From: Lentzea waywayandensis
Lineage (GTDB): Bacteria > Actinomycetota > Actinomycetes > Mycobacteriales > Pseudonocardiaceae
Assembly (NCBI RefSeq): GCF_900115955.1
Contig: NZ_FOYL01000003.1
Location: forward strand, 715,117-779,116
Direction: 5' to 3'
DNA length: 64,000 bases
In this document: piece after piece, positions 1 to 8,563 of the stretch
How positions within the stretch are numbered: position 1 is the stretch's first letter
Layout of the letters: the number at the start of each line of letters is the position of its first letter
Made by a program: the position numbers and the translations under genes
The notes under the pieces: model-generated
Seen by the model: the letters and a program-made list of their open reading frames with translations, nothing else
What the model was told of the DNA's origin: nothing
Databases searched by the model: none

Positions 1-194
1 ATCACGCCGGCCGTCGCGAATCCGAAGACCGGCACCGAGATGCCGATCAGGGCGTAGACGCGGCAGATCCGGTGCAGCAGCTCGGGATTGCCGGCCGTGG
101 TCACCGCCTTCGGGAACATGCTCGCGGCGACGGTGACCGGGCCAATGGCGATGATGGCGGCGAGGACGTGCAGCGAGAGGAAGAGCTTGCTCAC
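1..194 (-). CDS. DUF2269-like membrane protein, 3' end beyond window
   Basis: Only the N-terminal 64 or so codons are present; the gene continues past the left edge. The visible part begins MSKLFLSLHVLAAI and holds one hydrophobic helix (about residues 5-25) and the start of a second (about 48-64), as in small integral membrane proteins of the DUF2269 type. The GTG start overlaps the stop of the upstream DJ-1/PfpI gene by four bases (GTGA), so the two are probably translationally coupled. The family assignment is a weak inference from a fragment; that it is a membrane protein is clear from the sequence. Confidence 0.65.
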   Translation of the reverse strand, partial: MSKLFLSLHVLAAIIAIGPVTVAASMFPKAVTTAGNPELLHRICRVYALIGISVPVFGFATAGV

Positions 195-769
195 GCGGCC
201 CTCCACGCGGTGCCGCGGCGTTCGTGGGCGAACAGCTCCTCGACCTCCAGGGCCTGCTGTGCGCCGATCTCGCGGTCGATCAGGTAGAGGCCGAGGTCGA
301 CGCCCGAGCTGACGCCGGCGGCGCTGACCAGGTCGCCGTCGTCCACGATCCGCGCGCGGACGGCGTTCACGCCCATGGACTCCAGCGCATGCAGGCCGAG
401 GTGGTTGGTGGTGGCGTTGCGGCCTTTGATCAAGCCGGCGATGCCGAGCAGCAACGAACCTCCGCACACGGTGGCGATGATCGCCTTCGTCTCTCTCAGC
501 ACGGGAGCGAGCGTTGCGGCACCCGCGCTGAGCAGGGCGAACACCTCCTCGTCCTGGAGGGCCGCCGCTCCGGGGACGATGACGAGGTCGGTACCGGGGT
601 CGAGCTGGGCGGTGGCCTTGAGGGACAACAGGCCCAGGCCGGCGGGGACCTCGCGCGCACCCTCCGCCGTCACCAGTGCGGCCCGGACCCCGCCCGCGGT
701 CAGCGTCTCGTACGGGCCGATCGCGTCCAACGGGTCGAAGCCGTCGAACAACACCACTTGAGCTTTCAC
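191..769 (-). CDS. DJ-1/PfpI family protein (isonitrile-hydratase-like)
   Basis: A 192-residue single-domain protein of the DJ-1/PfpI class I glutamine-amidotransferase-like fold. The nucleophile elbow is ATVCGGSLLL with the reactive cysteine near residue 102, and the N-terminal strand VVLFDGFDPLD is typical of the isonitrile hydratase/ThiJ subgroup. Substrates in this subgroup range from isonitriles to glyoxals and cannot be told from sequence. The start is GTG at 769. It is divergent from a GlxA-type regulator whose N-terminal half has the same fold, and a double palindrome lies between them, so it is probably that regulator's target. The membrane gene downstream overlaps by four bases. Confidence 0.85.
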   Translation of the reverse strand: MKAQVVLFDGFDPLDAIGPYETLTAGGVRAALVTAEGAREVPAGLGLLSLKATAQLDPGTDLVIVPGAAALQDEEVFALLSAGAATLAPVLRETKAIIATVCGGSLLLGIAGLIKGRNATTNHLGLHALESMGVNAVRARIVDDGDLVSAAGVSSGVDLGLYLIDREIGAQQALEVEELFAHERRGTAWRAA

Positions 770-818
770 TTCGTTGACTCCTCGCTTCGGTGATCAAAAC
801 CGTAGGAGCGGGAGGGCG

Positions 819-863
819 TGGCGAGAACTGGCTGGAATGCCATGTTCCAACGGATTCTCGCCA
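819..863. promoter_or_regulatory. Two-armed palindrome in divergent promoter region
   Basis: A 45-bp perfectly concentric inverted repeat. Outer arms are TGGCGAGAA (819-827) and TTCTCGCCA (855-863); inner arms are TGGAA (833-837) and TTCCA (845-849); the centre is base 841. It lies between the DJ-1 gene (start 769) and the AraC-type regulator (start about 879). The arrangement suits a dimeric AraC-family protein controlling both directions. The symmetry is seen directly; the operator role is inferred. Confidence 0.6.
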
Positions 864-878
864 GCTACGGTGGTGGAC

Positions 879-1805
879 GTGCACGAGGTGGCAGTGGTAG
901 CGATGGACAGCGTCGTCCCGTTCGACTTCGCGACGCCGGTCGACGCGTTCAACTGGGTCGGGCGGTACCGGGTGCGCGTCTGCGGTCCGAAGAGGACTGT
1001 CGACGCGGGCTGTTTCGAGCTGAAGATCCCGCACGGCTTGGAGTTGCTGTCCGAAGTGGACACGATCGTTCTTCCCGGCCACGATCCGGGCATGGTCGTG
1101 CCGAAGGCGTTGATCGACGCGCTGCGGCAGGCGGCGGCGAGGGGCACGCGGATCGCGTCGATCTGCACAGGGGCGTTCGTGTTCGCGGCGACCGGCCTGC
1201 TGGACGGGATGCGGGTGACCACGCACTGGCTGGGAGCCGAGGAGCTGGCGGAGCGGTTTCCGGCGCTGGAGGTCGACCCGGACGTGCTCTACGTCGACAA
1301 CGGGCAGTTCCTCACGTCCGCGGGTGCCGCGGCGGGGCTGGACCTGTGCCTGCACATGATCCGGCGCGATCACGGGTCGGCGGTGGCGGCCGATGCGGCG
1401 CGGTTCGCCGTGATGCCGCTGGAGAGGGAAGGCGGGCAGGCGCAGTTCATCGTGACACCGCCCGTGACGCCTCAGGGGGCGGAGCTGGAGCCCCTGCTGC
1501 GGTGGATGGAGGCCAACGCGTCGCTCGAGCTCACGCTGGAGGACCTGGCCAAACAGGCGGGCATGAGCACACGGACGTTGAACCGGCGCTTCCGCGAACA
1601 GACCGGCACGACGCCGCTCCAGTGGCTGCACCGTGCGCGGGTCCGCCAGGCGCAGCACCTGCTGGAGACGACCAAAGACCCGGTGGAGCTGATCGCGAGC
1701 CGCGTGGGCTTCGGCTCGGCCACGGCGTTCCGCGACAGGTTCAAGCGGATCGCCGGAACCTCACCGCAGAGCTACCGGGCGGCTTTTCAGGGCTGCCAGA
1801 ACTAG
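879..1805 (+). CDS. GlxA family AraC-type transcriptional regulator
   Basis: About 308 residues. The N-terminal half is a DJ-1/PfpI-like domain (VAVVAMDSVVPFD; IASICTGAF with a cysteine near residue 96) and the C-terminal third is a double helix-turn-helix AraC domain (MSTRTLNRRFREQTGTTP, then VGFGSATAFRDRFKR). This is the GlxA/FtrA architecture, in which the amidotransferase-like domain probably senses a ligand. The start is uncertain: the GTG at 879 gives the usual family beginning MHEVAVVAMD, while GTGs at 870 and 873 are possible. The stop shares a CTAG tetranucleotide with the convergent Nudix gene. The probable target is the divergent DJ-1/membrane gene pair. Confidence 0.88.
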   Translation: MHEVAVVAMDSVVPFDFATPVDAFNWVGRYRVRVCGPKRTVDAGCFELKIPHGLELLSEVDTIVLPGHDPGMVVPKALIDALRQAAARGTRIASICTGAFVFAATGLLDGMRVTTHWLGAEELAERFPALEVDPDVLYVDNGQFLTSAGAAAGLDLCLHMIRRDHGSAVAADAARFAVMPLEREGGQAQFIVTPPVTPQGAELEPLLRWMEANASLELTLEDLAKQAGMSTRTLNRRFREQTGTTPLQWLHRARVRQAQHLLETTKDPVELIASRVGFGSATAFRDRFKRIAGTSPQSYRAAFQGCQN

Positions 1806-2365
1806 GGTTGGGAGTGCTCGTGCAGCAGGAGGAGCGTGTAGGCGGCGATCGACTGGGCGTCGGTGATCTCGCCCTTCGCGATCATCGACTCGAAGTCGGC
1901 GCGCGGGAACCACGCCGAGCGCATGTCCTGCTCCTCCGTCTCCCGCTCGTGGAAGCCCTCGGTGAGCTGGGTCGCGAGGAACACGCGCCCGCGCTGCGAC
2001 GACATGCCGGGCGCGACGTCGAGCAGGCCGAGCTCGGTCATCCGGCCGGCGCGCAGCCCCGTCTCCTCGCGAAGCTCGCGGGCGGCGAGCTGCACCGGGT
2101 CGGAGTCGGCGCGGTCCGGCGCGGTGCCCTGCGGGAACTCCCAGCGGCGCAGGCCGATCGGGTAGCGGAACTGTTCGACGAGCCGCACGCGCTCGCCGTC
2201 GAGCGGGATGATCAGCGCGAAGTCGGGCTTGTCGACCACGCCGTAGATCCCGCTCGAACCGTCCGCACGCTGGATCTCGTCCTCGCGCACGGTCATCCAC
2301 GGGTTTACGTACACCTGACGGGTGCCGAGGCTTTCCACGCCACGGACCGTACCTAACGTCAGCAT
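1802..2365 (-). CDS. Nudix hydrolase (ADP-ribose pyrophosphatase-like)
   Basis: A 187-residue Nudix hydrolase. The Nudix helix ends AARELREETGL, and the preceding beta-strand/loop WEFPQG is typical of ADP-sugar pyrophosphatases, which cut ADP-ribose or nucleotide sugars to a phosphosugar and a nucleotide with Mg2+. The N-terminal strand-rich part (VYVNPWMTVREDE, IYGVVDKPDFALII) fits the dimerising domain of that group. The ATG at 2365 is the first start. If it is used, codon 4 (2354-2356) is TTA; a GTG at about 2338 would exclude it. Convergent with the GlxA regulator, and divergent from nucS with only 27 bp between starts. Confidence 0.85.
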   Translation of the reverse strand: MLTLGTVRGVESLGTRQVYVNPWMTVREDEIQRADGSSGIYGVVDKPDFALIIPLDGERVRLVEQFRYPIGLRRWEFPQGTAPDRADSDPVQLAARELREETGLRAGRMTELGLLDVAPGMSSQRGRVFLATQLTEGFHERETEEQDMRSAWFPRADFESMIAKGEITDAQSIAAYTLLLLHEHSQP

Positions 2366-2392
2366 TCTGGACACACCCCGTAGCCTGTCGCG

Positions 2393-3052
2393 GTGCGTCT
2401 CGTCATCGCTCGCTGCAAGGTCGACTACGTAGGCCGACTCACCGCCCATCTGCCCATGGCACAGCGACTGCTGCTGATCAAGGCTGACGGCTCTGTGTCG
2501 ATCCACTCCGACGACCGCGCGTACAAGCCGTTGAACTGGATGAGCCCGCCCTGCTGGCTGATCGAGGACCCGGACATCTGGACCGTGCAGAACAAGGCGG
2601 GGGAGAAGCTGATCATCACCCTCGAAGAGGTCCTGCACGACTCCAAGCACGAGCTCGGCCCCGAACCAGGCCTGCAGAAGGACGGCGTCGAAGCCGACCT
2701 GCAGAAGCTGCTCGCCGAGCACGTCACCACCCTGGGCGACGGCTGGTCCCTGGTGCGCCGCGAGTTCCCGACCCCGATCGGCCCGGTCGACCTGATGTGC
2801 CGCGACTCCGCCGGCAAGTCGGTCGCCGTGGAGATCAAGCGGCGTGGCGAGATCGACGGCGTGGAGCAGCTGACCCGGTACCTCGAACTGCTCAACCGCG
2901 ACCCGCTGCTGGCGCCGGTGCAGGGTGTGTTCGCGGCGCAGCAGATCAAGCCGCAGGCCCGCGTGCTGGCCGAGGACCGCGGGATTCGGTGCGTGGTGCT
3001 GGACTACGACGCGTTGCGCGGGATCGAGCCGGACGAGTTCCGCCTGTTCTAG
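2393..3052 (+). CDS. nucS: Endonuclease NucS (EndoMS), mismatch repair
   Basis: A 219-residue protein matching NucS/EndoMS, the mismatch-specific endonuclease that replaces MutS/MutL in actinobacteria and makes double-strand cuts at mismatches, with loading by the sliding clamp. The N-terminal domain begins [16 protein letters not shown]. The C-terminal RecB-like nuclease core shows PVDLMCRD...VAVEIKRRG, carrying the Asp and Glu-x-Lys metal-binding residues, followed by [10 protein letters not shown]. The C-terminus ends in DEFRLF, an acidic/hydrophobic tail of the kind used for clamp binding. The length is normal for the family. Start GTG at 2393. The stop overlaps the convergent zinc-ribbon gene through a shared CTAG. 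Confidence 0.95.
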   Translation: MRLVIARCKVDYVGRLTAHLPMAQRLLLIKADGSVSIHSDDRAYKPLNWMSPPCWLIEDPDIWTVQNKAGEKLIITLEEVLHDSKHELGPEPGLQKDGVEADLQKLLAEHVTTLGDGWSLVRREFPTPIGPVDLMCRDSAGKSVAVEIKRRGEIDGVEQLTRYLELLNRDPLLAPVQGVFAAQQIKPQARVLAEDRGIRCVVLDYDALRGIEPDEFRLF

Positions 3053-3576
3053 CGGACGTCGCGGTAGTGGGGGAGGTGCACGAGCTCGACGGCCTCCTTG
3101 AGGCCGCAGCCGGCCACCTCCCTGACCCGCTTGATCGCCAGGATCGTCTTCTTCGCCTCCAGCAACCGGAGGATCTCCGCGCGGGCGGGGCCGGGCCACT
3201 TCGCCCACTCCCGTTCCGCGTGACACCACGTGCAGGACTCGCCCGCGCGCGTGCGGCTGCCGGCCTGGTCGTCGCCGCAGCCGGGGCAGGTCCACGTCGT
3301 GAGCTTCGCCGAGCAGTCGTCGCACAACGCGCCGTACGGGTAGTCGTCTCGGTTGCTCGCCGGTGCCTTGTGACAGCTGATGCAGCGCAGGTCGACGCCG
3401 ATGCGTCCGGCGAGCACGGCGACCGCTTCGGCGGCCAGCAGCCGATCGCCGTCCGGTGCCGCAGTCTGCAGCTTGTACATCGCCACGTCTGACATGCGGT
3501 GCAGGACGTACGCCCACGCTTCGGTGTAGCGGGCTTCCGGCAGCGTGTCCAAGAACGTGATCGCGGCGTCGGTCAT
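3049..3576 (-). CDS. Zinc-ribbon protein with bL12-C-terminal-like tail
   Basis: A 175-residue cytoplasmic protein. The first 65 residues are helical. The middle has several CxxC/CxxxH-type pairs (CISCHK, LCDDC, CPGCGDD, CTWCHAE), so it probably binds two zinc ions. The tail [22 protein letters not shown] closely resembles the helix-turn-helix of the ribosomal protein bL12 C-terminal domain. Proteins of this composition in actinomycetes are annotated as hypothetical; the bL12-like tail may contact translation GTPases or another partner, which is speculation. Convergent with nucS, sharing CTAG at the stops. Start ATG 3576. Confidence 0.8.
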   Translation of the reverse strand: MTDAAITFLDTLPEARYTEAWAYVLHRMSDVAMYKLQTAAPDGDRLLAAEAVAVLAGRIGVDLRCISCHKAPASNRDDYPYGALCDDCSAKLTTWTCPGCGDDQAGSRTRAGESCTWCHAEREWAKWPGPARAEILRLLEAKKTILAIKRVREVAGCGLKEAVELVHLPHYRDVR

Positions 3577-3762
3577 GGCCTGACTGTGTGCCCTGAAGAT
3601 GTTTCGCGCACCCGTTTTTTCCCAGCTTCCGACTTCAGTGAGCGCCCCAGATCAGCTCGTGGTTTGGTGATCAACCACACGGGGTAGGAACTCGCTCACC
3701 TGGAGTACTGTCCTCTCCTGGTCGGTGATGTTCGACTTTGTTGAAAGTCTGGGAGGTGGGCA

Positions 3763-5460
3763 GTGTCGGTGTCGGTGCTGGCCGAGGCGGACCTGCGGCT
3801 CGACGCGGGACCGATCGACTACGCGTTGCTCGTCGTCTACTTCGCGGTGGTTCTCGGCATCGGCGTGATGGCACGACGATCCGTCTCCTCCAGCCTGGAC
3901 TTCCTGCTGTCGGGGCGGTCGCTGCCCGCGTGGGTCACCGGGCTCGCGTTCATCTCGGCGAACCTCGGCGCGCTCGAGCTGATGGGCATGACGGCGAACG
4001 GCGCGCAGTACGGCATGGCGACCGTGCACTACTACTGGATCGGCGCCATCCCCGCGATGGTGTTCCTCGGTCTGGTGATGATGCCGTTCTACTACGGCTC
4101 GAAAGTGCGCAGCGTTCCCGAGTTCATGCGCCGCCGGTTCGGCAAACCGGCTCACCTGGTCAACGCCATCAGCTTCGCCGTCGCGCAGATCCTGATCGCG
4201 GGCATCAACCTGTTCGCGCTCGCGGTGATCATCGACGCGCTGCTCGGGTGGCCGTTGCCGGTGTCCATTTGCGTCGCGGCGCTGGTCGTGCTCGCGTACA
4301 CGACGCTCGGTGGTTTGAGTGCCGCCATCTACAACGAGGTGCTTCAGTTCTTCGTCATCGTGGCCGCGCTGGCGCCGCTGACGATCATTGGTCTGATCAA
4401 GGTCGGTGGCTGGCAGGGCATCGTCGACAAGATCAGCGACCCGGAGCAGCTGTCCGCGTGGCCCGCGACAGAACTCACCGGCATCGACAGCCCGGTGTGG
4501 AGTGTCGTCGGGTTGGTGTTCGGTCTCGGCTTCGTGCTGTCGTTCGGTTACTGGACGACGAACTTCGCCGAGGTGCAGCGCGCGATGAGCGCCAAGTCGA
4601 TGTCCGCGGCCAAGCGCACGCCGATCATCGGTGCGTACCCGAAGGCACTCATCCCGGCGATCATCATCATTCCCGGCATCATCGCCGCGATCATCGTGCC
4701 GGAGATGGCTCAGCTCAAGGCCGGCGACACGAGCAGTGGCGTGGTCTACAACAACGTGCTGCCGCTGCTCATGCGCGACCTGCTGCCCAACGGCATCCTC
4801 GGCATCGCGATCACGGGTCTGCTGGCGAGCTTCATGGCCGGTGTGGCGGCGAACGTCAGTTCGTTCAACACCGTCTTCACGTACGACCTGTGGCAGGACT
4901 ACATCAAGAAGGACCGGCCGGACGAGTACTACCTGCGCGTCGGGCGGTTGGCCACGGTCGGCGCGTGCGTGCTCGCGATCGGCACGGCGTTCATCGCGGC
5001 GGCGCTCGGCGGGTCCAACATCATGGACTACATCCAGGCGCTGTTCTCGTTCTTCAACGCGCCGCTGTTCGCGACGTTCATCGTCGGCATGTTCTGGAAG
5101 CGGATGACGCCGACCGCCGGTTGGGTCGGTCTGCTCGCGGGCACGTTCACCGCGATGTTCATCTACGCGATCTCGGAGCCGTCGTTCGGCATCAAGCTGC
5201 TGGAGCTGCCCGGTCAGGGCGCGAGCTTCCTCGGCGCGGGTCTCGCGTTCGTGGTGGACGTCGTCGTGAGCGTCGCGGTCAGCCTGGTCACGCGGCCGAA
5301 GCCGGACAGCGAGCTCGTCGGGCTGGTCTACAGCCTGACGCCCAAGAAGGACAGGTCGCACTCCACCACCGGCGAGGACGCCGGCTGGTACCGCTCGCCC
5401 GCCCTGCTCGGCGGCGGAGTGCTGGCCCTGACGACCGTTCTCTACTTCATCTTCGGCTGA
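3763..5460 (+). CDS. Sodium:solute symporter (SSS family)
   Basis: A 565-residue membrane transporter with about 13-14 hydrophobic segments across its length. Family features include the N-terminal IDYALLVVYFAVVLGIG helix, the GRSLPAWVTGLAFISANLGALE segment and the long TM5-TM9 core (TTLGGLSAAIYNEVLQFF). It should import a sugar or other small solute with Na+. The layout resembles vSGLT-type sugar carriers, but the substrate cannot be fixed from sequence. Start GTG 3763 has a GGGAGG ribosome site at 3751-3756. A 78-codon membrane gene follows after 11 bases and probably forms an operon with it. Confidence 0.92.
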   Translation: MSVSVLAEADLRLDAGPIDYALLVVYFAVVLGIGVMARRSVSSSLDFLLSGRSLPAWVTGLAFISANLGALELMGMTANGAQYGMATVHYYWIGAIPAMVFLGLVMMPFYYGSKVRSVPEFMRRRFGKPAHLVNAISFAVAQILIAGINLFALAVIIDALLGWPLPVSICVAALVVLAYTTLGGLSAAIYNEVLQFFVIVAALAPLTIIGLIKVGGWQGIVDKISDPEQLSAWPATELTGIDSPVWSVVGLVFGLGFVLSFGYWTTNFAEVQRAMSAKSMSAAKRTPIIGAYPKALIPAIIIIPGIIAAIIVPEMAQLKAGDTSSGVVYNNVLPLLMRDLLPNGILGIAITGLLASFMAGVAANVSSFNTVFTYDLWQDYIKKDRPDEYYLRVGRLATVGACVLAIGTAFIAAALGGSNIMDYIQALFSFFNAPLFATFIVGMFWKRMTPTAGWVGLLAGTFTAMFIYAISEPSFGIKLLELPGQGASFLGAGLAFVVDVVVSVAVSLVTRPKPDSELVGLVYSLTPKKDRSHSTTGEDAGWYRSPALLGGGVLALTTVLYFIFG

Positions 5461-5471
5461 GGGAGGCTGCC

Positions 5472-5708
5472 ATGAGGTTGTTCGACCTGCGACTGATCAT
5501 CGCTTTCCTCTTCGGCCTGTACGGCGTTGTACTGGTCGTCATCGGTCTCGGCTTCACGACGGACGACGACCTGAAGAAGGCCGAAGGGGTCAACATCAAC
5601 CTGTGGGCCGGCATCGCCATGGTGGCGCTGTCGGCGGTGTTCGCTGCCTGGGCGATGCTGCGGCCTCAGTTCGCGGACACGGACAAGCAGCCGGTCAAGG
5701 AGCTATGA
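5472..5708 (+). CDS. Small two-helix membrane protein beside symporter
   Basis: A 78-residue protein starting MRLFDLRLIIAFLFGLYG, with two hydrophobic helices (about residues 8-27 and 44-63) and a polar tail ending in PVKEL. It begins 11 bases after the symporter stop, preceded by a GGGAGG-like site at 5461-5465. Small membrane proteins of this kind often accompany SSS-family carriers in actinobacteria, so it may be an accessory subunit; that is an inference from position. No enzymatic motif is present. Confidence 0.8.
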   Translation: MRLFDLRLIIAFLFGLYGVVLVVIGLGFTTDDDLKKAEGVNINLWAGIAMVALSAVFAAWAMLRPQFADTDKQPVKEL

Positions 5709-5926
5709 CTGGGGACGACCAGGGTAAACAGGGTTGAAGGCCTCGATCGTCCACGCGTCGAGCCAGTTGAATGCGCGGCGAATTCGGTTTCGCACGTCTC
5801 TCCTTCTGTCGGGGTCTTCACCCTGTACATCGCGTCGATCTTCTGAATCGTTCCCGTAGCGCTGGGTGACATGTGCCACGACTCAACTCGGGGTACCGCC
5901 CACGAACGCACGCAAAGGGCACTACC

Positions 5927-6946
5927 GTGCACGTCGTGCCTCGTTTTCGTGCCACCGCTGTGGTCGCCGCCGCCGCGTTGCTGATGGCCGGTTGTGCGAC
6001 CGGGCCGGGTCTTGCCAAGACCAACTCGCCGCGCCGCACCGTGCAGGCGGGTGCGGACGCGAACACGACCGATCCGTCGACCAAGCCGTCGGCGCAGGCG
6101 GGCAAGCCCGTCGACCCGGCGTTCGCGGCGGAGCGGCTGCGGCTGATCAACCCGTGCGCGTTGATCGAGAAGGACCTGCTGCAGACGGTCGGCACGCCGT
6201 CGAAGTACACGAGCAGTTCGTACACGCGCTGCTCCAACTACATGAAGGACAAGGGCGGCAAGACGCTCAACTTCACGCTGGACATCGGGTACTCGCTGAC
6301 GTCCACCGAGGTGAAGAACGCGACCAAGCAGATCGCGAGCCTCAAGAGCGGCGAGCAGAAGCTGAGCGCCACGTCGTGCTTCATCTGGGTCGTGACGCAG
6401 GAGAGCCCGGCGCAGGCCGTGCGGATCCAGGTGGGTACCAGCAGCGACGGCAGCGAGGCGTGCGAGCCGGGGCGCAAGGTGCTCGAAGGCGTGGTGCGCA
6501 AGCTCAAGGGCAACCCGCAGAAGTACAGCCCGCCGAAGGGGTCGCCGGTCGAGGTCGACCCGTGCACGATCGTCGAGAAGGCGGCGCTCTCGCCCGTGCT
6601 CGGTGCCTCGCCGCGTTCGCTGGAGTTCGGTCTGCACCAGTGCTCGTGGACGGGGCAGAGCGCCCAGATGCAGATCGAGTTCAAGACGGCGCGCATCCCG
6701 AAGGACGGCAAGTTCGACGAGAAGTCGGTCGAGACCGATCTCGGTGGCGGGGTGAAGGGCTACCAGGCGTTCAAGGACGGCCCGTTCCCCACGTGCGAGT
6801 TGGTGGTGGTCCGGACGAAGGACCAGAGCGACGCGGGTGAGATCGCGGAGTTCATCGTCGCGGCCTCGAAGGAGAAGGAACTGGATCGCTGCCAGGCGGC
6901 GCAAGCGTTCGCCAAGGCGGTTCTTCCTGCGCTGCCCCAGGCCTGA
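5927..6946 (+). CDS. DUF3558-like lipoprotein
   Basis: About 339 residues with a lipoprotein signal (hydrophobic run ending LLMAGC, lipid-attached cysteine near residue 22), followed by a Thr/Ser/Pro-rich linker. The mature part contains two similar modules, each starting NPCALIEKDLL or DPCTIVEKAAL and each carrying conserved cysteines (YTRCSNY, HQCSWTG), a pattern of DUF3558 lipoproteins of mycolic and non-mycolic actinomycetes. The function is unknown; it should sit on the outer face of the membrane. The GTG at 5927 places the signal peptide correctly; an upstream in-frame start at 5873 would add a polar extension and is less likely. Confidence 0.85.
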   Translation: MHVVPRFRATAVVAAAALLMAGCATGPGLAKTNSPRRTVQAGADANTTDPSTKPSAQAGKPVDPAFAAERLRLINPCALIEKDLLQTVGTPSKYTSSSYTRCSNYMKDKGGKTLNFTLDIGYSLTSTEVKNATKQIASLKSGEQKLSATSCFIWVVTQESPAQAVRIQVGTSSDGSEACEPGRKVLEGVVRKLKGNPQKYSPPKGSPVEVDPCTIVEKAALSPVLGASPRSLEFGLHQCSWTGQSAQMQIEFKTARIPKDGKFDEKSVETDLGGGVKGYQAFKDGPFPTCELVVVRTKDQSDAGEIAEFIVAASKEKELDRCQAAQAFAKAVLPALPQA

Positions 6947-7007
6947 CGGCTCCCTCCACGGGGACCAGGCGGGGGCTGAAAGTTCTTCGAGTACGCGTTA
7001 GTGTCGA

Positions 7008-7025
7008 GGTTACTGGCGAGTACCG
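7008..7025. promoter_or_regulatory. TTACy-N4-rGTA palindrome before aldehyde dehydrogenase
   Basis: The sequence GGTTACTggcgAGTACCg lies 10 bases upstream of the aldehyde dehydrogenase ATG. It matches the perfect palindrome at 22038-22055 (upstream of ccr) at 12 of 14 arm positions, with the same 4-base spacer. Similar sites precede the 3-hydroxybutyryl-CoA dehydrogenase and thiolase/epimerase genes. The position next to the start suggests repression. The binding protein is unknown. Confidence 0.5.
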
Positions 7026-7035
7026 GAGGAGTCCT

Positions 7036-8541
7036 ATGACGCAGACCGCTTCGAACAGCGCGCTGTCGGCCGATGGCGAGCAGCGGCGGTTCGCATCACT
7101 GGACCCGCGCACGGGCGAGGTCGTCGCGCATCACCCGATCCACACGGCCGCCGAGGTCGAGGACGCGGTGTCCTCGGCGCGCGAGGCCGCCGCGTGGTGG
7201 GCGGGCCTCGGGTTCGAGGGGCGCAAGACCAAGCTCGACGCGTGGCGCAAGATCCTCTCGCAGCGCTCGGACGAGTTCATCTCGTTGATCAGCTCGGAGA
7301 CGGGCAAACCCGCCGACGACTCCCGCGTCGAGGTCGCGCTGGTGATGGACCACCTGCACTGGGCCTCGCGGCACGCGGGCCGTGTGCTGGGCAAGCGCCG
7401 GGTGTCCTCGGGGATGCTGATGTTCAACCACGGCGCGACGCTGGAGTACCGGCCGTTGGGCGTCGTCGGCGTCATCGGGCCGTGGAACTACCCCGCGCAC
7501 ACGCCGATGGGTTCGATCTCCTACGCGCTGTCCGCGGGCAACGCCGTCGTGTTCAAGCCGTCGGAGTTCACGCCGGGCGTCGGCACGTTCCTCGCGTCGA
7601 CGTTCACCGAGGCGGTGCCGGAGTTCCCGGTCTTCCAGGTCGTCACGGGCTTCGGTGAGACGGGCGCGGCGCTGGTCGGCGCGGGCGTCGACAAGATCGC
7701 GTTCACCGGGTCCACGCGGACCGGCAAGAAGGTCATGGCCGCGGCCGCCTCGTCGCTGACGCCGGTGCTGGTCGAGTGCGGTGGCAAGGACGCGCTGATC
7801 GTCGACTCGGACGCCGACCTGACCGCCGCCGCCGAGGCCGCGATCTGGGGTGCGGTGTCCAACGCCGGCCAGACGTGCGCGGGCGTGGAGCGGATCTACG
7901 TGGCCGAGGACGTCGCCGACGAGTTCACCGAGATCGTCGTGAAGCGCGCGAAGAAGCTCAAGCCGGGTGGCGAGCCGAACGCGAACCTCGGGCCGATCAC
8001 GATGCCGTCGCAGGTGGAGATCATCCGCGAGCACGTGCAGGACGCGCTGGACCGCGGTGGCAAGGCACTCGTGGGCGGGCCGGACTCGATCAGGCCGCCG
8101 TACGTCGAGCCGGTGGTGCTGGTGGACGTGCCGGAGGACTCGCTGGCGGTCACCGAGGAGACCTTCGGGCCGACCGTGGTGATCAACCGGGTGCCGAACG
8201 CGCTGGAGGGCGTGCGGCTCGCGAACCAGTCGAAGTACGGGCTGGGTGCCGCCGTGTTCTCGAAGTCGCGTGGCGAGGAACTGGCGTCCGAACTGCGGGT
8301 CGGGATGGTGTCGATCAACTCGGTGCTGACCTACGCGGCGATTCCCGGGCTGCCGTTCGGCGGTGTCGGCGACTCCGGGTTCGGGCGCATCCACGGCGAC
8401 GACGGCCTGCGCGAGTTCACCTACGCCAAGGCCGTGACGAAGCTGAAGTTCTCGTCGCTGATCAACATGGCGACGTTCGACAGGTCCTCCATGGCGGGCA
8501 AGCAGATGCTGCGCCTCGCGCGGATGCTCTTCGGGCGCTGA
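7036..8541 (+). CDS. NAD(P)-dependent aldehyde dehydrogenase
   Basis: A 501-residue aldehyde dehydrogenase, the normal family length. It oxidises an aldehyde to the acid. Visible motifs are PLGVVGVIGPWNYP (residues 140-153, cofactor-binding), the general base glutamate in LVECGGKD (E247) and the catalytic cysteine in NAGQTCAGVERI (C281), then EETFGPTV and PFGGVGDSGFGR. The C-terminal tail after residue 465 (FDRSSMAGKQ) is somewhat extended. Aldehyde substrates of this branch are varied. The ATG at 7036 has a GGAGGA site. A candidate operator shared with acyl-CoA genes lies just upstream, and a strong hairpin ends the gene. Confidence 0.92.
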   Translation: MTQTASNSALSADGEQRRFASLDPRTGEVVAHHPIHTAAEVEDAVSSAREAAAWWAGLGFEGRKTKLDAWRKILSQRSDEFISLISSETGKPADDSRVEVALVMDHLHWASRHAGRVLGKRRVSSGMLMFNHGATLEYRPLGVVGVIGPWNYPAHTPMGSISYALSAGNAVVFKPSEFTPGVGTFLASTFTEAVPEFPVFQVVTGFGETGAALVGAGVDKIAFTGSTRTGKKVMAAAASSLTPVLVECGGKDALIVDSDADLTAAAEAAIWGAVSNAGQTCAGVERIYVAEDVADEFTEIVVKRAKKLKPGGEPNANLGPITMPSQVEIIREHVQDALDRGGKALVGGPDSIRPPYVEPVVLVDVPEDSLAVTEETFGPTVVINRVPNALEGVRLANQSKYGLGAAVFSKSRGEELASELRVGMVSINSVLTYAAIPGLPFGGVGDSGFGRIHGDDGLREFTYAKAVTKLKFSSLINMATFDRSSMAGKQMLRLARMLFGR

Positions 8542-8553
8542 AGAGCATCCGCG
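8519..8553. terminator. Bidirectional hairpin terminator
   Basis: A perfect 14-bp stem (8519-8532 with 8540-8553, left arm CGCGGATGCTCTTC) closes a 7-base loop. It overlaps the stop codon of the aldehyde dehydrogenase and lies 10 bases beyond the stop of the convergent iron-binding lipoprotein, so it can end transcription from both sides. Confidence 0.75.
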
Positions 8554-8563
8554 GCGGAGGTTC

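Noticed and set aside
1802-3517. A 571-codon open frame on the minus strand running through nucS and the zinc-ribbon gene
   Set aside because: Only its last 187 codons (the Nudix hydrolase) resemble a protein family; the rest is antisense to nucS and has Arg/Pro-rich composition typical of shadow frames in GC-rich DNA.
3652-5361. A 569-codon minus-strand frame opposite the sodium symporter
   Set aside because: Very rich in Arg, Asp, His and Gln without any domain pattern; a complement-strand shadow of a well-conserved membrane protein gene.
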